Notes under the pieces: model-generated | What the model saw: the letters and a program-made list of their open reading frames with translations, nothing else | The model's database searches: none | Told to the model about the DNA's origin: nothing | In this document: positions 11,601 to 22,401 of the stretch, piece after piece | Layout of the letters: each line of letters opens with the position of its first letter | How positions within the stretch are numbered: the first letter of the stretch is position 1 | Origin: Sambucus nigra | Lineage: Eukaryota > Streptophyta > Magnoliopsida > Dipsacales > Adoxaceae | Direction of reading: 5' to 3' | Assembly: GCA_949130495.1 (NCBI GenBank) | Contig: OX422207.1 | Location: forward strand, 706,772,456 to 706,836,455 | Length of the DNA: 64,000 nucleotides | Position numbers and translations under genes: made by a program

Positions 11601-14600
11601 CAACAAAAGTGCATGGATGTGAGGTGCAGAGAATCCTCGAAGATGGGGGAAATTCAGTAGATGTGATGTTCTGGCCTTATTTTAAGAGCGTAGGCCTTAG
11701 AAGAGTGAGGTTGGTACCTTATAATCATCTGTTGATGGGCTTCAGCGATGAAAAGGTCTATCCATTGGGAATGTATGAGATAGATGTATAAATGGGAGAT
11801 GAGTAGCCTAAGAGGTGGACCCGAAAGATCAATTTTTTTGTTATGGACGAAAATGTTTTCTTGGCCTATAACCTCATCATAGGAAGAGTAGCCCTTAAGG
11901 AATCTGTGGTCGTGCTATCGACGGTCCACCAGATACTAAAATTCTAGACCCCCTATGGGGTAGGGGAAGTGTAGGGTGACTAGACCTCGGCACGAGAATG
12001 ATAATTCAACTCGTCGGAAGAGAGAGAGGCCCATAAGAGGAAAACAACCACATATAACATTGATACACTTGATCCTACGGATGAAACAAAATTTAAGAAA
12101 TGAGAGTCCACGGAAGTGGTAGAATCCATCGCCCTCAATGAGGAAGAACTAGAAAAAAATGTCCAAATCGACAAGGTCCTAACAGCCGAGATCAAGGAAG
12201 ATCTAATAAGATTTTTTAAGAAGAGACAAAATGTCTTCGCTTGGAGCCACGCAAATATGTCTGGCATCGACTCGGAGGTTATGTGCCACAAACTCAATGT
12301 GGCAGAGGATGCTAAGGCAATCAAACAAAGATGAAGAGTTTACTCTAGGGAAAAATATGACGTCACCAGGGAAGAGGTTAGAAAATTAAAAGAGGCAGAA
12401 TTCATCAGGGAGGTCATATACCCAGAGTGGTTATCTAATTCTGTCATTATGCCCAAAGCTAACGAAAAATGGAGGATGTGCGTAAACATCACTGACTTGA
12501 ACAAGTCTTTCCCAAAAGACAGATATCCCTTACCTCGAATTAATCAGATGGTAGATGCCATGGAGGGGCATGAACTTATGAGCTTCATGGATGCGTATTA
12601 AGGCTTAAATCAGATCTTCATGGATGTCGAAGACTCAGAGAAGACAACATTCATCACAGAAAAGGGAACCTATTGCTATAAGGTCATGGCCTTAGGCTTG
12701 AAGAATGCATGGGCCATATATCAACGTCTTGTAAATAAAATGTTTGAAGATCAATTTGGCAAGACCAGGAGGTATAAGTAGATGACAAGTTGATGAAAAT
12801 CTTGAAGGCCCGCACTCACGTAGCTGACCTAGAAAGGACCTTCGACACTATGGACTTATATAGGATGAAGCTCAACCCTACCAAATGTGTCTTCAGAGTA
12901 AGAGCTAGAAAGTTTCTTGGATTTATCATCAATCAGAGGGGTATAGAGGCCAACCCACAGAAGATCAAGGACTTTATTGACATGAAGACACCAAGAAACA
13001 TAAAATACGTTCACAGGCTCACTAGAATAGTTGCAGCACTCAACAAGTTTATTTACAGTGCCACAGACAAGTGTCTTCCGTTTTCAAGGTGCTTATAAAG
13101 GCGTTTGAGTGGGATGAAGAGTGTTACAAGGCCTTTTAGGAGGTCAAGTACTACATTGGATCCCCCCTGGTTTTATCCCGGCCCATTCTGGGAGAGAAGT
13201 TATATGTTTATCTAGCAGTCTCAGAGTCATCTATAACTGCAATAATAGTACAAGAAGATGATGGGGGTGCAGAGGCCTGTATAATTTAATAGTAAGTCCT
13301 TTCAAGGATCTGACCATAACTATCCTCCGATGGAGAAGTTGGCCTACGCCTTGATATAGGCTTCCAGGAACATGAAGCCCTATTTCCAGGCCTACTCTAT
13401 GGTTATCCTCACTGACTCCCCATTAAGGCAGGTCCTCCACAAACTCGAGAAGTCAGGCAGATTGATGACTCAGGCCATCGAGTTGAGAGAGTATGATATT
13501 TTTTATTAACCCAGGGTGGCCATCAAAGGGCAGGCACTAACAGAATTTGTTATCGAGTTCACATGGGAGGATGATGTAATTGAGAATAGCCCAGAGATTA
13601 CAGAGGGAGCAAATAATAATGTCTTCCGAAACCCAGAAGAGGTTGTGTCCAGCAGTGCAAAAAAAGGAGTAGCTGAAAATGAGGACGACAGGTACCTCTC
13701 CAAGAAAGGGACCCTATCAGAGGGGAAGTTCTCTTCAAATGAAGTTATTTAGAACCTCTTTGTGGATGGTTCTTTTTGTGAAAGTGGAAGCAGTGCAGGG
13801 CTGATATTGTCAGCCCCAGATGGCACCGACATTGAATATGTGCTAAGGTTCAACTTCAAGGCTTCAAATAATGTGTCCGACTATGAGGTGCTAATAGCGT
13901 GACTATCCTTGGCAAACTCCCTTAGAATTGACCAACTCCTACTACACAGTGACTCGAGGTTAGTTGCCAACCAAGTACTTAGAGTATATGAGGCTAAGGA
14001 TGAAAGGATGGCCAAATACCTGAAAAGGGTAAGAAATATGCTAGAAGGCTTCAAAGAGGTAAAGATGAAGAGAATACCTCGACAAGATAATAGTTGTGCA
14101 GATGCAGTAGCAAGGTTAGCTTTAGCAATAAGGACAGGCATCAGAAGGATAGTACTAGTCGAGATACTGCTCAAATCGACCATTGAGGAAAAAGAGGTTA
14201 TCACCACATTCCCCAACTTGAACCTAGGAGACTCATGGATTTACCCCCTTATCAGATATATCAGAGAGGGAGAGCTGTCGAAATCCAAGTTAGAAAGGAG
14301 GAAGTTAAGGTATAGAGATGCAAAGTTCTCAATAATAGGAGAGGTCCTATATAAAAAAGGATTTCTACTACCACTCCTCAGGTGTGCCCATCCCACAGAG
14401 GTCCCCCACAACCTACAGGATGTTCACAAGGGTTCTTATTCTAGTCACATAGGGGGAAGACCTTTATCCAAAAGGAAAATTATGCAGGGATACTGGTGGC
14501 TGACCCTGGATAAAGATTTTGCCTCCTACATGAAGAGGTGTGAAAAATGCCAGAGATTCTCCACTATCCCTCATTAACCTCATCAACCTATGACGTCAAT

Positions 14601-15448
14601 TAGCTCTCCTTGGCTATTTGAAGTATGGGGGATTGACTTGGTGGGACCATTGCCAAGACCTGCGAACAATTATCGATTTCTGATAGTAGCAATTGATTAC
14701 TTCTCCAAGTGGGTGGAGGCTGAGCCGATTATCATGATTACAGAGCAGAAGACCTTCCAATTTATCTAAAAGAGCATCATATACAGACATGGCCTTCCGA
14801 ACACCCTCATCTCAGACAACGGAACCCAGTTCAAGAATTCTTATTTGGAGAGATACTGCGAGAGGGTCAGCATCAAGCCATTTTTCTCTTCTCCTAGCCG
14901 ACCTCGGGAAAATGGTCAGATCAAGGTCACGAACTGAATAATCCTCAATAAGATTAGGAAGAGGTTGGAAAAAGCCAATGGGAGATGGACAAAAGAGGTT
15001 TATGCAGTGTTATGGGCCTACAAAACAATGGTAAGAACACCAATGGGGGAGACCCTTAGCACATGGCTCAGAAGCCGTCATACCTACAGAAGTAGGACTC
15101 TCAATTCACAGAGTTCAGACCTATGACCCTGAGAAGAATGAGGAAGAGAGAAGACTTGATCTAGATTTGATCGAGGAAAGAAGGGCACACGTTGAGATCA
15201 GACAGGCAGTCTACCAGTAGAGAACAATAAAGTTCTACAATCAAAGGGTGAAATCAAGACCTATAGGTGTAGGAGACCTAGTGCTGAAGAAGACGTTGCA
15301 GAAGACAAACAAACTTCACCCGAACTGTCATGGTCCTTACAAAGTAGTGGATGAGGTTGTACCCGTTACCTACCGACTAGAAAATCTCGAGGGAGAACCT
15401 TTCTCCCATCCATAGAATGTTGATCACCTGAAGAAGTATTATATATGA
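11591..15448 (+). pseudogene. Tat copy 2 protease-pol, broken
   Basis: Same gene order as the intact pol. The protease motif RILEDGGNSVDVMFW is at 11625-11670 in one uninterrupted frame, unlike the intact element, where the frame changes here. Then come RT (12330-12900; the catalytic YVDD region near 12770 is damaged), native RNase H to 13550, the second RNase H (13750-14110, FVDGS and DSRLVANQ), integrase zinc region and core (14420-14950; WGIDLVG, SDNGTQF), and a C terminus KKYYI with tga at 15446-15448. Numerous stops and indels. The convergent antisense gene of this copy lies beyond the tandem array and the nested young element. Confidence 0.88.
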
Positions 15449-15539
15449 TGTTGTAATTATTTCTATGGATATGTATCATTTTATTATGATAATATTAATG
15501 AGAATAGCAGTTCCTGTGTCAATACTTTGTTTCATCATG

Positions 15540-16840
15540 CTTTAGTAGTAAAAATATGAGGTAAAACATCATAATATGGTGACCTCAGACCTTTAAACAT
15601 CATTAATTTGGTGAAATTATGAGGGCAACATCTTAATTTGATGACCTCAGACCTTAAACATCATTAATTTGGTGAAATTATGAAGGTAACATCATAATTG
15701 GATGACCTCAGACCTTAACATCATTAATTTGGTGAAATTTATGAGGTGTAACATCTTAATTGGATGACCTCAGACCTTAAACATCATTAATTTGGGGAAA
15801 TTTATTAGGGTAACATCTTAATTTGATGACCTCAGACCTTAAACATCATAATTTGGTGACAAGGTCTGAGGTGAAACATCATAATTGGATGACCTCAAAA
15901 CCTTAAACATCATTAATTTGGTGAAATTTATGAGGTGTTACATCTTAATTTGATGACCTGGGAGCATAAACATCATTAATTTGGTGACAAGGTCCGAGGT
16001 GAAACATCATAATTGGATGACCTCACACCTTAAACATCATTAATTTGGTCAAATTTATGAGAGTAACATCTTAGTTTGATGACCTCAGACCTTAAACATA
16101 ATTAATTTTGTAAAATTATAAGAGCACATCTTAATTTGATGACCTCAGACCTTAAACATCAGTAATTTGGTAAAATTATGAGGGTAACATCATAATTGGA
16201 TGACCTCAGACCTTAAACATCATTAATTTGGTGAAATTTATGAGGGGTAACATCTTGATTGGATGACCTCAGAGCTTAAACATCATTAATTTGGTCAAAT
16301 TTATGAGGGTAACATCTTAATTTGATGACTTCAGACCTTAAACATCATAATTTGTTGAGAAGGTCTGAGGTCAAACATCATAATTGGATGACCTCAGACC
16401 TTAAACATGATTAATTTCGTGAAATTTATGAGGTGTAACAACTTAATTTGATAACCTCAGACCTTAAACATCATTAATTTGGTGACAAGGTCTGAGGTAA
16501 AACATCATAATAGGATGACCTCGGACCTCAAACATCATTAATTTGGTGAAATTTATGAGGTTAACATCTTAGTTTGATGACCTCAAACCTTAAATATAAT
16601 AATTTGGTAACAAGGTTTGAGGTGAAACATCATAATTGGATGACTTTGGACCTTAAACATCATTAATTTTGTGAAGAGAAAAATTGGGTAACATCATAAT
16701 TGGATGACCTCAGACATTAAACATCATTAATATTGTGAAATTTTTCAGGGTAAAATCTTGATTTGATGACCTGAGACCTTAAACAGTGGTGAAATTAAGG
16801 TAGACACCATTATGTTAAGACTTCAGACCTCAGTACAAAC
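15540..16840. repeat. Tandem array, about 60 bp x 20, of Tat copy 2
   Basis: Units contain gacctcagaccttaaacatc followed by attaatttggtgaaatt and a variable tail. Several units also hold the reverse complement aaggtctgaggt, so acctcagacctt and aaggtctgaggt form perfect 12-bp inverted repeats about 20 bp apart (for example near 15828-15871, and again near 16330 and 16480). The array lies between the pol stop and the C terminus of the antisense gene. The phrase aaacatcattaatttggtg is shared with the copy 1 array. No gene here. Confidence 0.9.
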
Positions 16841-16996
16841 AATATAAGACTATTCAGAGGAGCATTCATCAAAAGAAGCAAAATCCTCTGAAGAGGATGA
16901 TATAACATGAAGTAGTCAGAGTTATAAATATCAGAGTTTACAAAATGTCAGATGAGAAGCAAAAAATTACAAGTGTAAATCTTCACAAATTAAAGT

Positions 16997-17034
16997 CTAA
17001 GAGTCTTCAGTACCAAGGGTATCCTCTTGGCTGA
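16997..17034 (-). pseudogene. C-terminal tip of the copy 2 antisense gene, left of the nested element
   Basis: On the minus strand this encodes a short tail ending QEDTLGTEDS and stop (16997-16999). It continues the reading frame that is cut at 29425-29430 by the insertion of the young Tat element. The five bases 17030-17034 are the target duplication. Confidence 0.65.
17030..17034. repeat. Left target-site duplication (gctga) of the young Tat element
   Basis: gctga immediately before the LTR start at 17035 equals gctga at 29425-29429 immediately after the other LTR. A 5-bp duplication is expected for Ty3/gypsy integration. Confidence 0.9.
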
Positions 17035-17936
17035 TGATGATGCTAAGATTTAGCACCACCGGATAAGTGATAGTGAGCTCAAACAGTAGCAGCCATGGCA
17101 GCCATAGAGATGTATGAGTGTATAAGTATGTAGAAGGGGATGAGTATAAGAGGAAATAAGACAATGATGTATAGTGGTTCAGCCAATTTGGCCTACATCC
17201 ACTGTGAGTGTGTGATCCACTAAGTATGGGCACTAATGGCCTTGGATACAATGCTCATAACCCTCTCTCTCTCTCTCTACTGTGTGTACAAGCAGAGTTT
17301 TAGCTAGGGCTACTGTTAATTGATCGATCCCCTGTAGGGTTGGGGGTGACAAGTATATATAGGTCTTGGGGGGTGTAGTGTACCCCCCAAGTAAGCATGG
17401 TGCATGTGAATAATGATCTAGCCAATTCCCTGTTGACACCTGTAGATGCCAAATGATGACATAATATTCCCTCACGTGAGGGGGTGATTTCGTTATAACG
17501 GTCTGCCACGTGTCATATGAGCCTGACGCGCACTGTTCCACGCGCGTCCCGGACCACGCGCTGTCATGATGTCACCCTCGGCCTATGAGCCGAGGCCGAG
17601 GGCAAAGTTCCTTCCGGTAGGGAGTCTGGTTTGATTCTGGCCTCGTACTGTCGTACCCTCGTAGGATCGTTTGGAGCCTGAGGAAGGGTCGGCCCCTCAT
17701 AGGGTCGTCCGGAGTCTGGGGAAGGGTCGTACCCTCGTAGGGTCGTCCGGAGCCTGGCGGAAGGGTCGGCCCCTCGTATGGTCGTCTGGGCCCGGTGGTG
17801 GCCAGATGGGGCCTGGTGAAGGGTCATCCCCTCGTAGGGTCGTCTGGGCCCGGTGGTGGCCAGCTGGGGCCTGGTGAAGGGTCGTCCGTATTGGAGGTAA
17901 TCCTCATCCAGGCTGAGGGTATAAACGGGTATATCA
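17035..17936 (-). repeat. 3' LTR of the young Tat element
   Basis: On + it begins tgatgatgctaag and ends gggtatatca. It contains a TATA-like box (gtatatatag near 17351-17360), two CACGTG G-boxes (17473-17478, 17507-17512) and a GC-rich block of internal repeats at about 17650-17890. Differences from the 5' LTR fall mainly in that block. Small frames inside (16997-17541, 17564-18046) are not genes. Confidence 0.95.
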
Positions 17937-17953
17937 ATCACCCCCCAGCCCTT
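17937..17953 (-). other. Polypurine tract of the young Tat element
   Basis: The minus strand reads aagggctggggggtgat directly before the 3' LTR. It matches the tracts of copies 1, 2 and X with small changes. Confidence 0.85.
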
Positions 17954-18145
17954 AGTCATAGGTGTCATTGAGATGGCTAAGGGATATTTGCTGAATTCGA
18001 GACACGTGTGATGAGTTAGGTGAGTGACACATGGGCAGGTACTCATTGCTATTTAAGTTCCCAAGGCAGGGCGGCTGCACACTTGCCTGGGGCTTTGTGC
18101 CCTGACTATTCCCTTCTTGGCAAATGTGCCCATTTATTGCCAATG

Positions 18146-18153
18146 TATATAAG
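18146..18153 (+). promoter_or_regulatory. Candidate TATA box for the antisense gene
   Basis: tatataag lies on the + strand about 390 bp before the ATG at 18539, followed by a CT-rich stretch (18165-18215) typical of plant 5' leaders. A possible leader intron runs from gtaacc at 18281 (after cag) to tttgcag ending at 18486. The rest of 17954-18538 has no recognisable coding region. The start site was not determined. Confidence 0.4.
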
Positions 18154-18538
18154 CAATTTTTAAACTCTTTTTCCAACTTCTTCTTCTTCGCGCCTAAACA
18201 TTTTCTCTCTCTAGAACCAGTCGCCATTTGCGGCCTTCAATCTTTCAGGCCTCACTGCGCTCTAGTTCTCTCGTCATCAGGTAACCTTTTTCTCCCCATG
18301 CCTTCTTTTGTCTTCATTTCTGTATATTTTTTAGGGTCGTAGGTCGGCAGTTTCTTAGAGTTCCCCTATTGCCTTTTTCCGGTGTCTTCTCCGGTTGGTA
18401 GTTCTTGAACATTCTTGACGAAAAACGTTTGAGTTCTTTGGTTTGATCCAAAAGTCAAACCTGGTCAATCCCCCAAGTGTTTGCAGTTGAATTAGCCAAG
18501 TCTAGTATAATTTCTCCAAGTGTAGGGTCTTCCCCTTA

Positions 18539-20903
18539 ATGCTTAGGAGGCTTTACAACTTAGTGTCTGAATTCCCATCTCTGAGAGAGAAACTCTTTAC
18601 CGAGATCAGACGAATAGAGGAGGAGGAAGAGAGGAGACGAGGGGCCGACCCTAATTGGGTACGACCCATCTTTCCCATTCCTCTTGCCACCATAAGACCA
18701 TCTGAACCCTCTGAGTCTTGTGGGTCGTCGTCTCGTCCTGCCGACACACCCAAACCAAGTGAAATGGAAGAGAGAACCTCCTCTCCAACTGGTGCTGGAA
18801 CGTCTGGTAGAAGGGACACGTCTGACCTTAGCCCTCCCCGAGAGGCCGAGGGTGCGATCCCCTCTGAGGCTGTCCCTGTGACAACCCTGTCCCCCAATGC
18901 CTTCCAAGTGGCCTTCCCTCAGGGTCCTCCTGCAGGTGATGAGATGGAGGGGGATGAGTACGAGGACGATGATACAGATGATGAGGTTGACACTTCCCAC
19001 GCCTCGTCTTTCATCTCCTCCGTTAGGGATAGGGACCTTCTGATATGGAGGCATACTTATGGAGTGCCCTCTGGGGTAACTATGAGGGTTCCCTCTGAGA
19101 CTGAGAGGGTTTTTGAGGGTGAAGAGGGAGAGGTTGCAGTCTATGAGCAGATGTTCAAGGTAGGTGTCAGACTTCCCTTCCACCCTGCCATTGTCGATAT
19201 TCTGTCGGCTCTGGGCGTCTCCCCCTCTCAACTTCCACCCAACTCTTGGAGGACGATTCTGGGTTACATTTCCTTATGGAAAAACTCTTTTACTGATGAG
19301 CCCTCGTCCGACGTATTCTTGGCTTGCTATAATATCACCTCTTCATCTAAACAGCCCGGATATTATCATCTTGGGGCGAGAAGGTCTGAGAAGAAACTTC
19401 TTCACGTGTCTCAAACTTCCAATCATGATTGGAAGAAGATATTCTTCTTCATATCTGGGGCGTGGGAGTGCTCCGCCGAGGCGTCCCCTTCTGCCGATGG
19501 TCCGAGGGTCCCTAACAAATGGTCTAATCCCTCAATGAAAGCTAGGTCAGACCCCGGACTTAGCCTAGAGGAAAGGGATATTGTTGAGTATCTGAGGGGA
19601 CGAGGGAGAGAGGGTGAGATCCCAAAGTTCGAAGATCTGATGACTCCTCGCTTCCTTAAAGAAGTTGGTCTGAGGGTCGGCCCTCTGACAGAACTATGTG
19701 AGTTATACTGAACATTTTCCCTTCTTTACTTATTTTTGAAGTGTTCTCTCTTTATCTCTGAACTTTTCTGACATGTCATCGTCTTATCAGATCGTCCTGC
19801 AGGTACACCAGACTACCTCTGGGAAATGACTGCTCCAAGCCTACTTGCTGGTTTATCGAAGAAAAAGGGGAAGGAGCCTCAGCAAGCTCCAAAAAAGACA
19901 AGGGCCTCAGGGCCGACGGTTGTTGAGCCGACCTCTGATAGCCACAAGAGGAAGGAGCCTGAGACTCCTGTTGAGCATCGGCCTGATCCAAGGACGAGGG
20001 CAAGGGTCAAAGCCTCTGAGGGTATGACCTCTTCGTCGAGCATGGGGGCCTTCTGGTCTCAGAATCTGTCCCATCTGAGGGCCGACCCCTCGTCCCTTAT
20101 TGCCAACTTGAGGGCGGCCAAGGCCTCGATGTTCTCTGCACCATCGGCCTCTGACTTCGAGTTCTTGGCAAAGATGCCTCCAGCTAAAGTGTACGACTTC
20201 GGTCTGCACTCCCTTGCTCAGGTATTGGTCTTGACCTTTAATTTCATTCTTTCATTAACTGTTCCCTCGGCCCCTCTTGACATTTGTTCATTTTTTCTTG
20301 CAGTCCGTCTGTGCCCTCACCTCAGCCACCAAGTGGATGGCTGAGAACCAACAGAAATTCCATGAAGCTGAGAGGGCCATTCAATAAGAGGCTGACCTAC
20401 GGACAGAGTTGGACACTGCTAGGGCCGAGCTGGAGAGCACAAGGACTGAGCACGCTAGAGTCCTTGATGAGTTGACGAAGCAACATGACGTCGATCTGCA
20501 GGCTAAGGACTTGTTGATCAAGGACAAGGACGAGGCTCTGATCAACCTGGAGGTCCAGCATAAGACTGATGTGGAAGCAGCCATCAAGAAAGCTGAGGCT
20601 GATGCTGTGGAGGCATACAAGACTTCAGATGAATTTCAAGGCTTCGGCCTTGAATATCTTGAAAGGGGGATTAGGACGGCCTGCCGATGGGTCATCCTCA
20701 AATTTGGCGATGTGGTTTCCTCTGTTCGCCCATCACTGGAGGGTGTTCAATTGGACGATCCCCTAATTGCCGAGGCCCTCAACCAGGTGGAGTCCCAAGT
20801 CCAGCTCGAAGGGGTCGGTACATCTGAAGATCATCCGGTGCTGGTAACAGAGGAGACCATTCCCATTGATGTTGAGGCACTGCCCTCTGATGTCGTCCCA
20901 TAG
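18539..20903 (+). CDS. Spliced antisense accessory gene of the Tat element (putative gypsy-type transposon domain)
   Basis: Opposite in direction to gag-pol. Three exons join in frame: 18539-19697, 19791-20221 and 20304-20903, about 729 codons. The start MLRRLYNLV is chosen because LYNLVSEFPSLREK matches the N terminus of the copy 2 version. Exon 1 carries an acidic, Ser/Pro-rich N-terminal part and then the conserved block VYEQMFKVGVRLPFHP...YISLWKN...FFFISGAWE, which resembles the plant family called putative gypsy type transposon (Pfam PF04195, from memory). Exon 2 begins after YRPAGTPDYLWEM and is Lys-rich. Exon 3 is a long Glu/Lys coiled coil ending in EFQGFGLEYLERGI, then an acidic tail. 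One in-frame stop (taa, 20385-20387) lies at the start of exon 3, so this copy may make a truncated product. Role unknown; the Lys-rich segment and coiled coil would suit an oligomeric, possibly nucleic-acid-binding protein, which is inference. Confidence 0.72.
19698..19790 (+). other. Intron 1 of the antisense gene
   Basis: Donor gaactat/gtgagt and acceptor cttatcag/atcgtcc, 93 bp, T-rich, phase 1. It contains an in-frame stop, so splicing is needed to join exons 1 and 2. Copy 2 has a comparable intron at 30484-30561 (minus) at the same protein position and in the same phase. Confidence 0.72.
20222..20303 (+). other. Intron 2 of the antisense gene
   Basis: Donor gctcag/gtattg and acceptor ttcttgcag/tccgtc, 82 bp, phase 0, with a T-rich tract before the acceptor. 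Copy 2 has the matching intron at 29998-30085 (minus), also phase 0. Confidence 0.72.
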
Positions 20904-21074
20904 GGTGGCTGCCTGTAGCCCATACCCTTGTTTTTGTATTTTTGTTCAAAGGCCTTGTAAAAACACTTGATACTTGTTTTATTAATACCAGTCTCTTCCA
21001 CAATTGTGGTCTTCCATACTTAATTCTATTATGGTTTGTTCCTTGCTAATTTGCTTCTTCGTTGATGATAATGC

Positions 21075-22275
21075 TACTAACCCTTCCCTCGTCTTTTTGA
21101 GGACCAATGTGGGGTCGTCCCCTCATCAGGCCTTATTATAGCCGAGGGTTCAAATAATCAAATTAATGATTTTTAACAAAGTCTACCCTCGTCTTTCTTG
21201 AGAACAGTGGAGGGGTCGTCCCCTCCACTGGTCCTCATTATAGCCGAGGGTTCAACCAACCAAACATGATTTTTATGAAGTCTACCCTCGTCTTTCTTGA
21301 GTGCAGTGGAGGGGTCGTCCTCTCCACTGGCCCTCATTATAGCCGAGGGTTCAACTTACACAATTAATGGTTTTTAATCAAAGTCTACCCTCGTCTTTCT
21401 TGAGAACAGTGGTGGGGTCGTCCCCTCCACTGGTCCTCATTATAGCCGAGGGTTCAACTCACCAAATTAATGGATTTTAATCAAAGTCTACCCTCGTCTT
21501 TATTGAGAACAGTGGTGGGATCGTCCCCTCCACTGGTCCTCATTATAGCCGAGGGTTTAACCAACCAATTTAATGGTATTTATGAAGTCTACCCTCGTCT
21601 TTCTTGAGTGCAGTGGAGGGGTCGTCCCCTCCACTGGTCCTCATTATAGCCGAGGGTTCAAATAATCAAATTAATGATTTTTAACAAAGTCTACCCTCGT
21701 CTTTCTTGAGGACAGTGGTGGGGTCGTCCCCTCCACTGATCCTCATTATAGCCGAGGGTTTAACCAACCAAATTAATGGATTTTAACAAAGTCTACCCTC
21801 GTCTTTCTTGAGGACAGTGGTGGGGTTGTCCCCTCCACGGATCCTCATTATAGTCGAGGGTTCAAATAATCAAATTAATGATTTTTAACAAAGTCTACCC
21901 TCGTCTTTCTTGAGGACAGTGGTGGGGTCGTCCCCTCCACTGATCCTCATTATAGCCGAGGGTTTAACCAACCAAATTAATGAATTTTAACAAAGTCTAC
22001 CCTCGTCTTTCTTGAGGACAGTGGTGGGGTCGTCCCCTCCACTGATCCTCATTATAGCCGAGGGTTTAACCAACCAAATTAATGGATTTTAACAAAGTCT
22101 ACCCTCGTCTTTCTTGAGGACAGTGGTGGGGTCGTCCCCTCCACTGATCCTCATTATAGCCGAGGGTTTAACCAACCAAATTAATGGATTTTAACAAAGT
22201 CTACCCTCGTCTTTCTTGAGGACAGTGGTGGGGTTGTCCCCTCCACGGATCCTCATTATAGCCGAGGGTTCAACT
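21075..22275. repeat. Hairpin-forming tandem array, about 102 bp x 12, between convergent genes
   Basis: ctaccctcgtctttcttgag recurs about every 102 bp (near 21181, 21283, 21386, 21488, 21590, 21690, 21794, 21895, 21999, 22099 and 22201; a diverged first copy near 21079). Within a unit, agtggagggg and cccctccact flank the loop tcgt, a perfect 10-bp stem in some units and one mismatch in others. gagga and tcctc extend it, and accctcg with cgagggt forms an outer stem. The array fills the gap between the end of the antisense gene (20903) and the end of pol (22402). No gene here. 20904-21074 contains only a probable 3' untranslated region. Confidence 0.92.
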
Positions 22276-22401
22276 TCTTTGCACGTATACTAGAACTGAT
22301 AACCACTAGATGAGGGAAACACTGATACTTTTCATTAATTTTCCACGTGTTCTGTCGAAACAATGCTTATTACAACTATGGCTTATCAAGACCTTACAAC
22401 A

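Noticed and set aside
17564..18046. Minus-strand frame of 160 codons with repeated Pro/Arg/Thr segments, similar at 29052-29468
   Set aside because: It lies in the GC-rich repeats of the LTR and reflects the repeat unit, not a gene; LTR regulatory sequence explains it.
18553..19231. Long frames (114 and 223 codons) on the minus strand
   Set aside because: Shadows of exon 1 of the antisense gene, whose frame matches homologues in three other copies.
21079..22275. CRISPR-like regular array
   Set aside because: Repeats of 102 bp without unique spacers, in a plant retrotransposon; a tandem array, not CRISPR.
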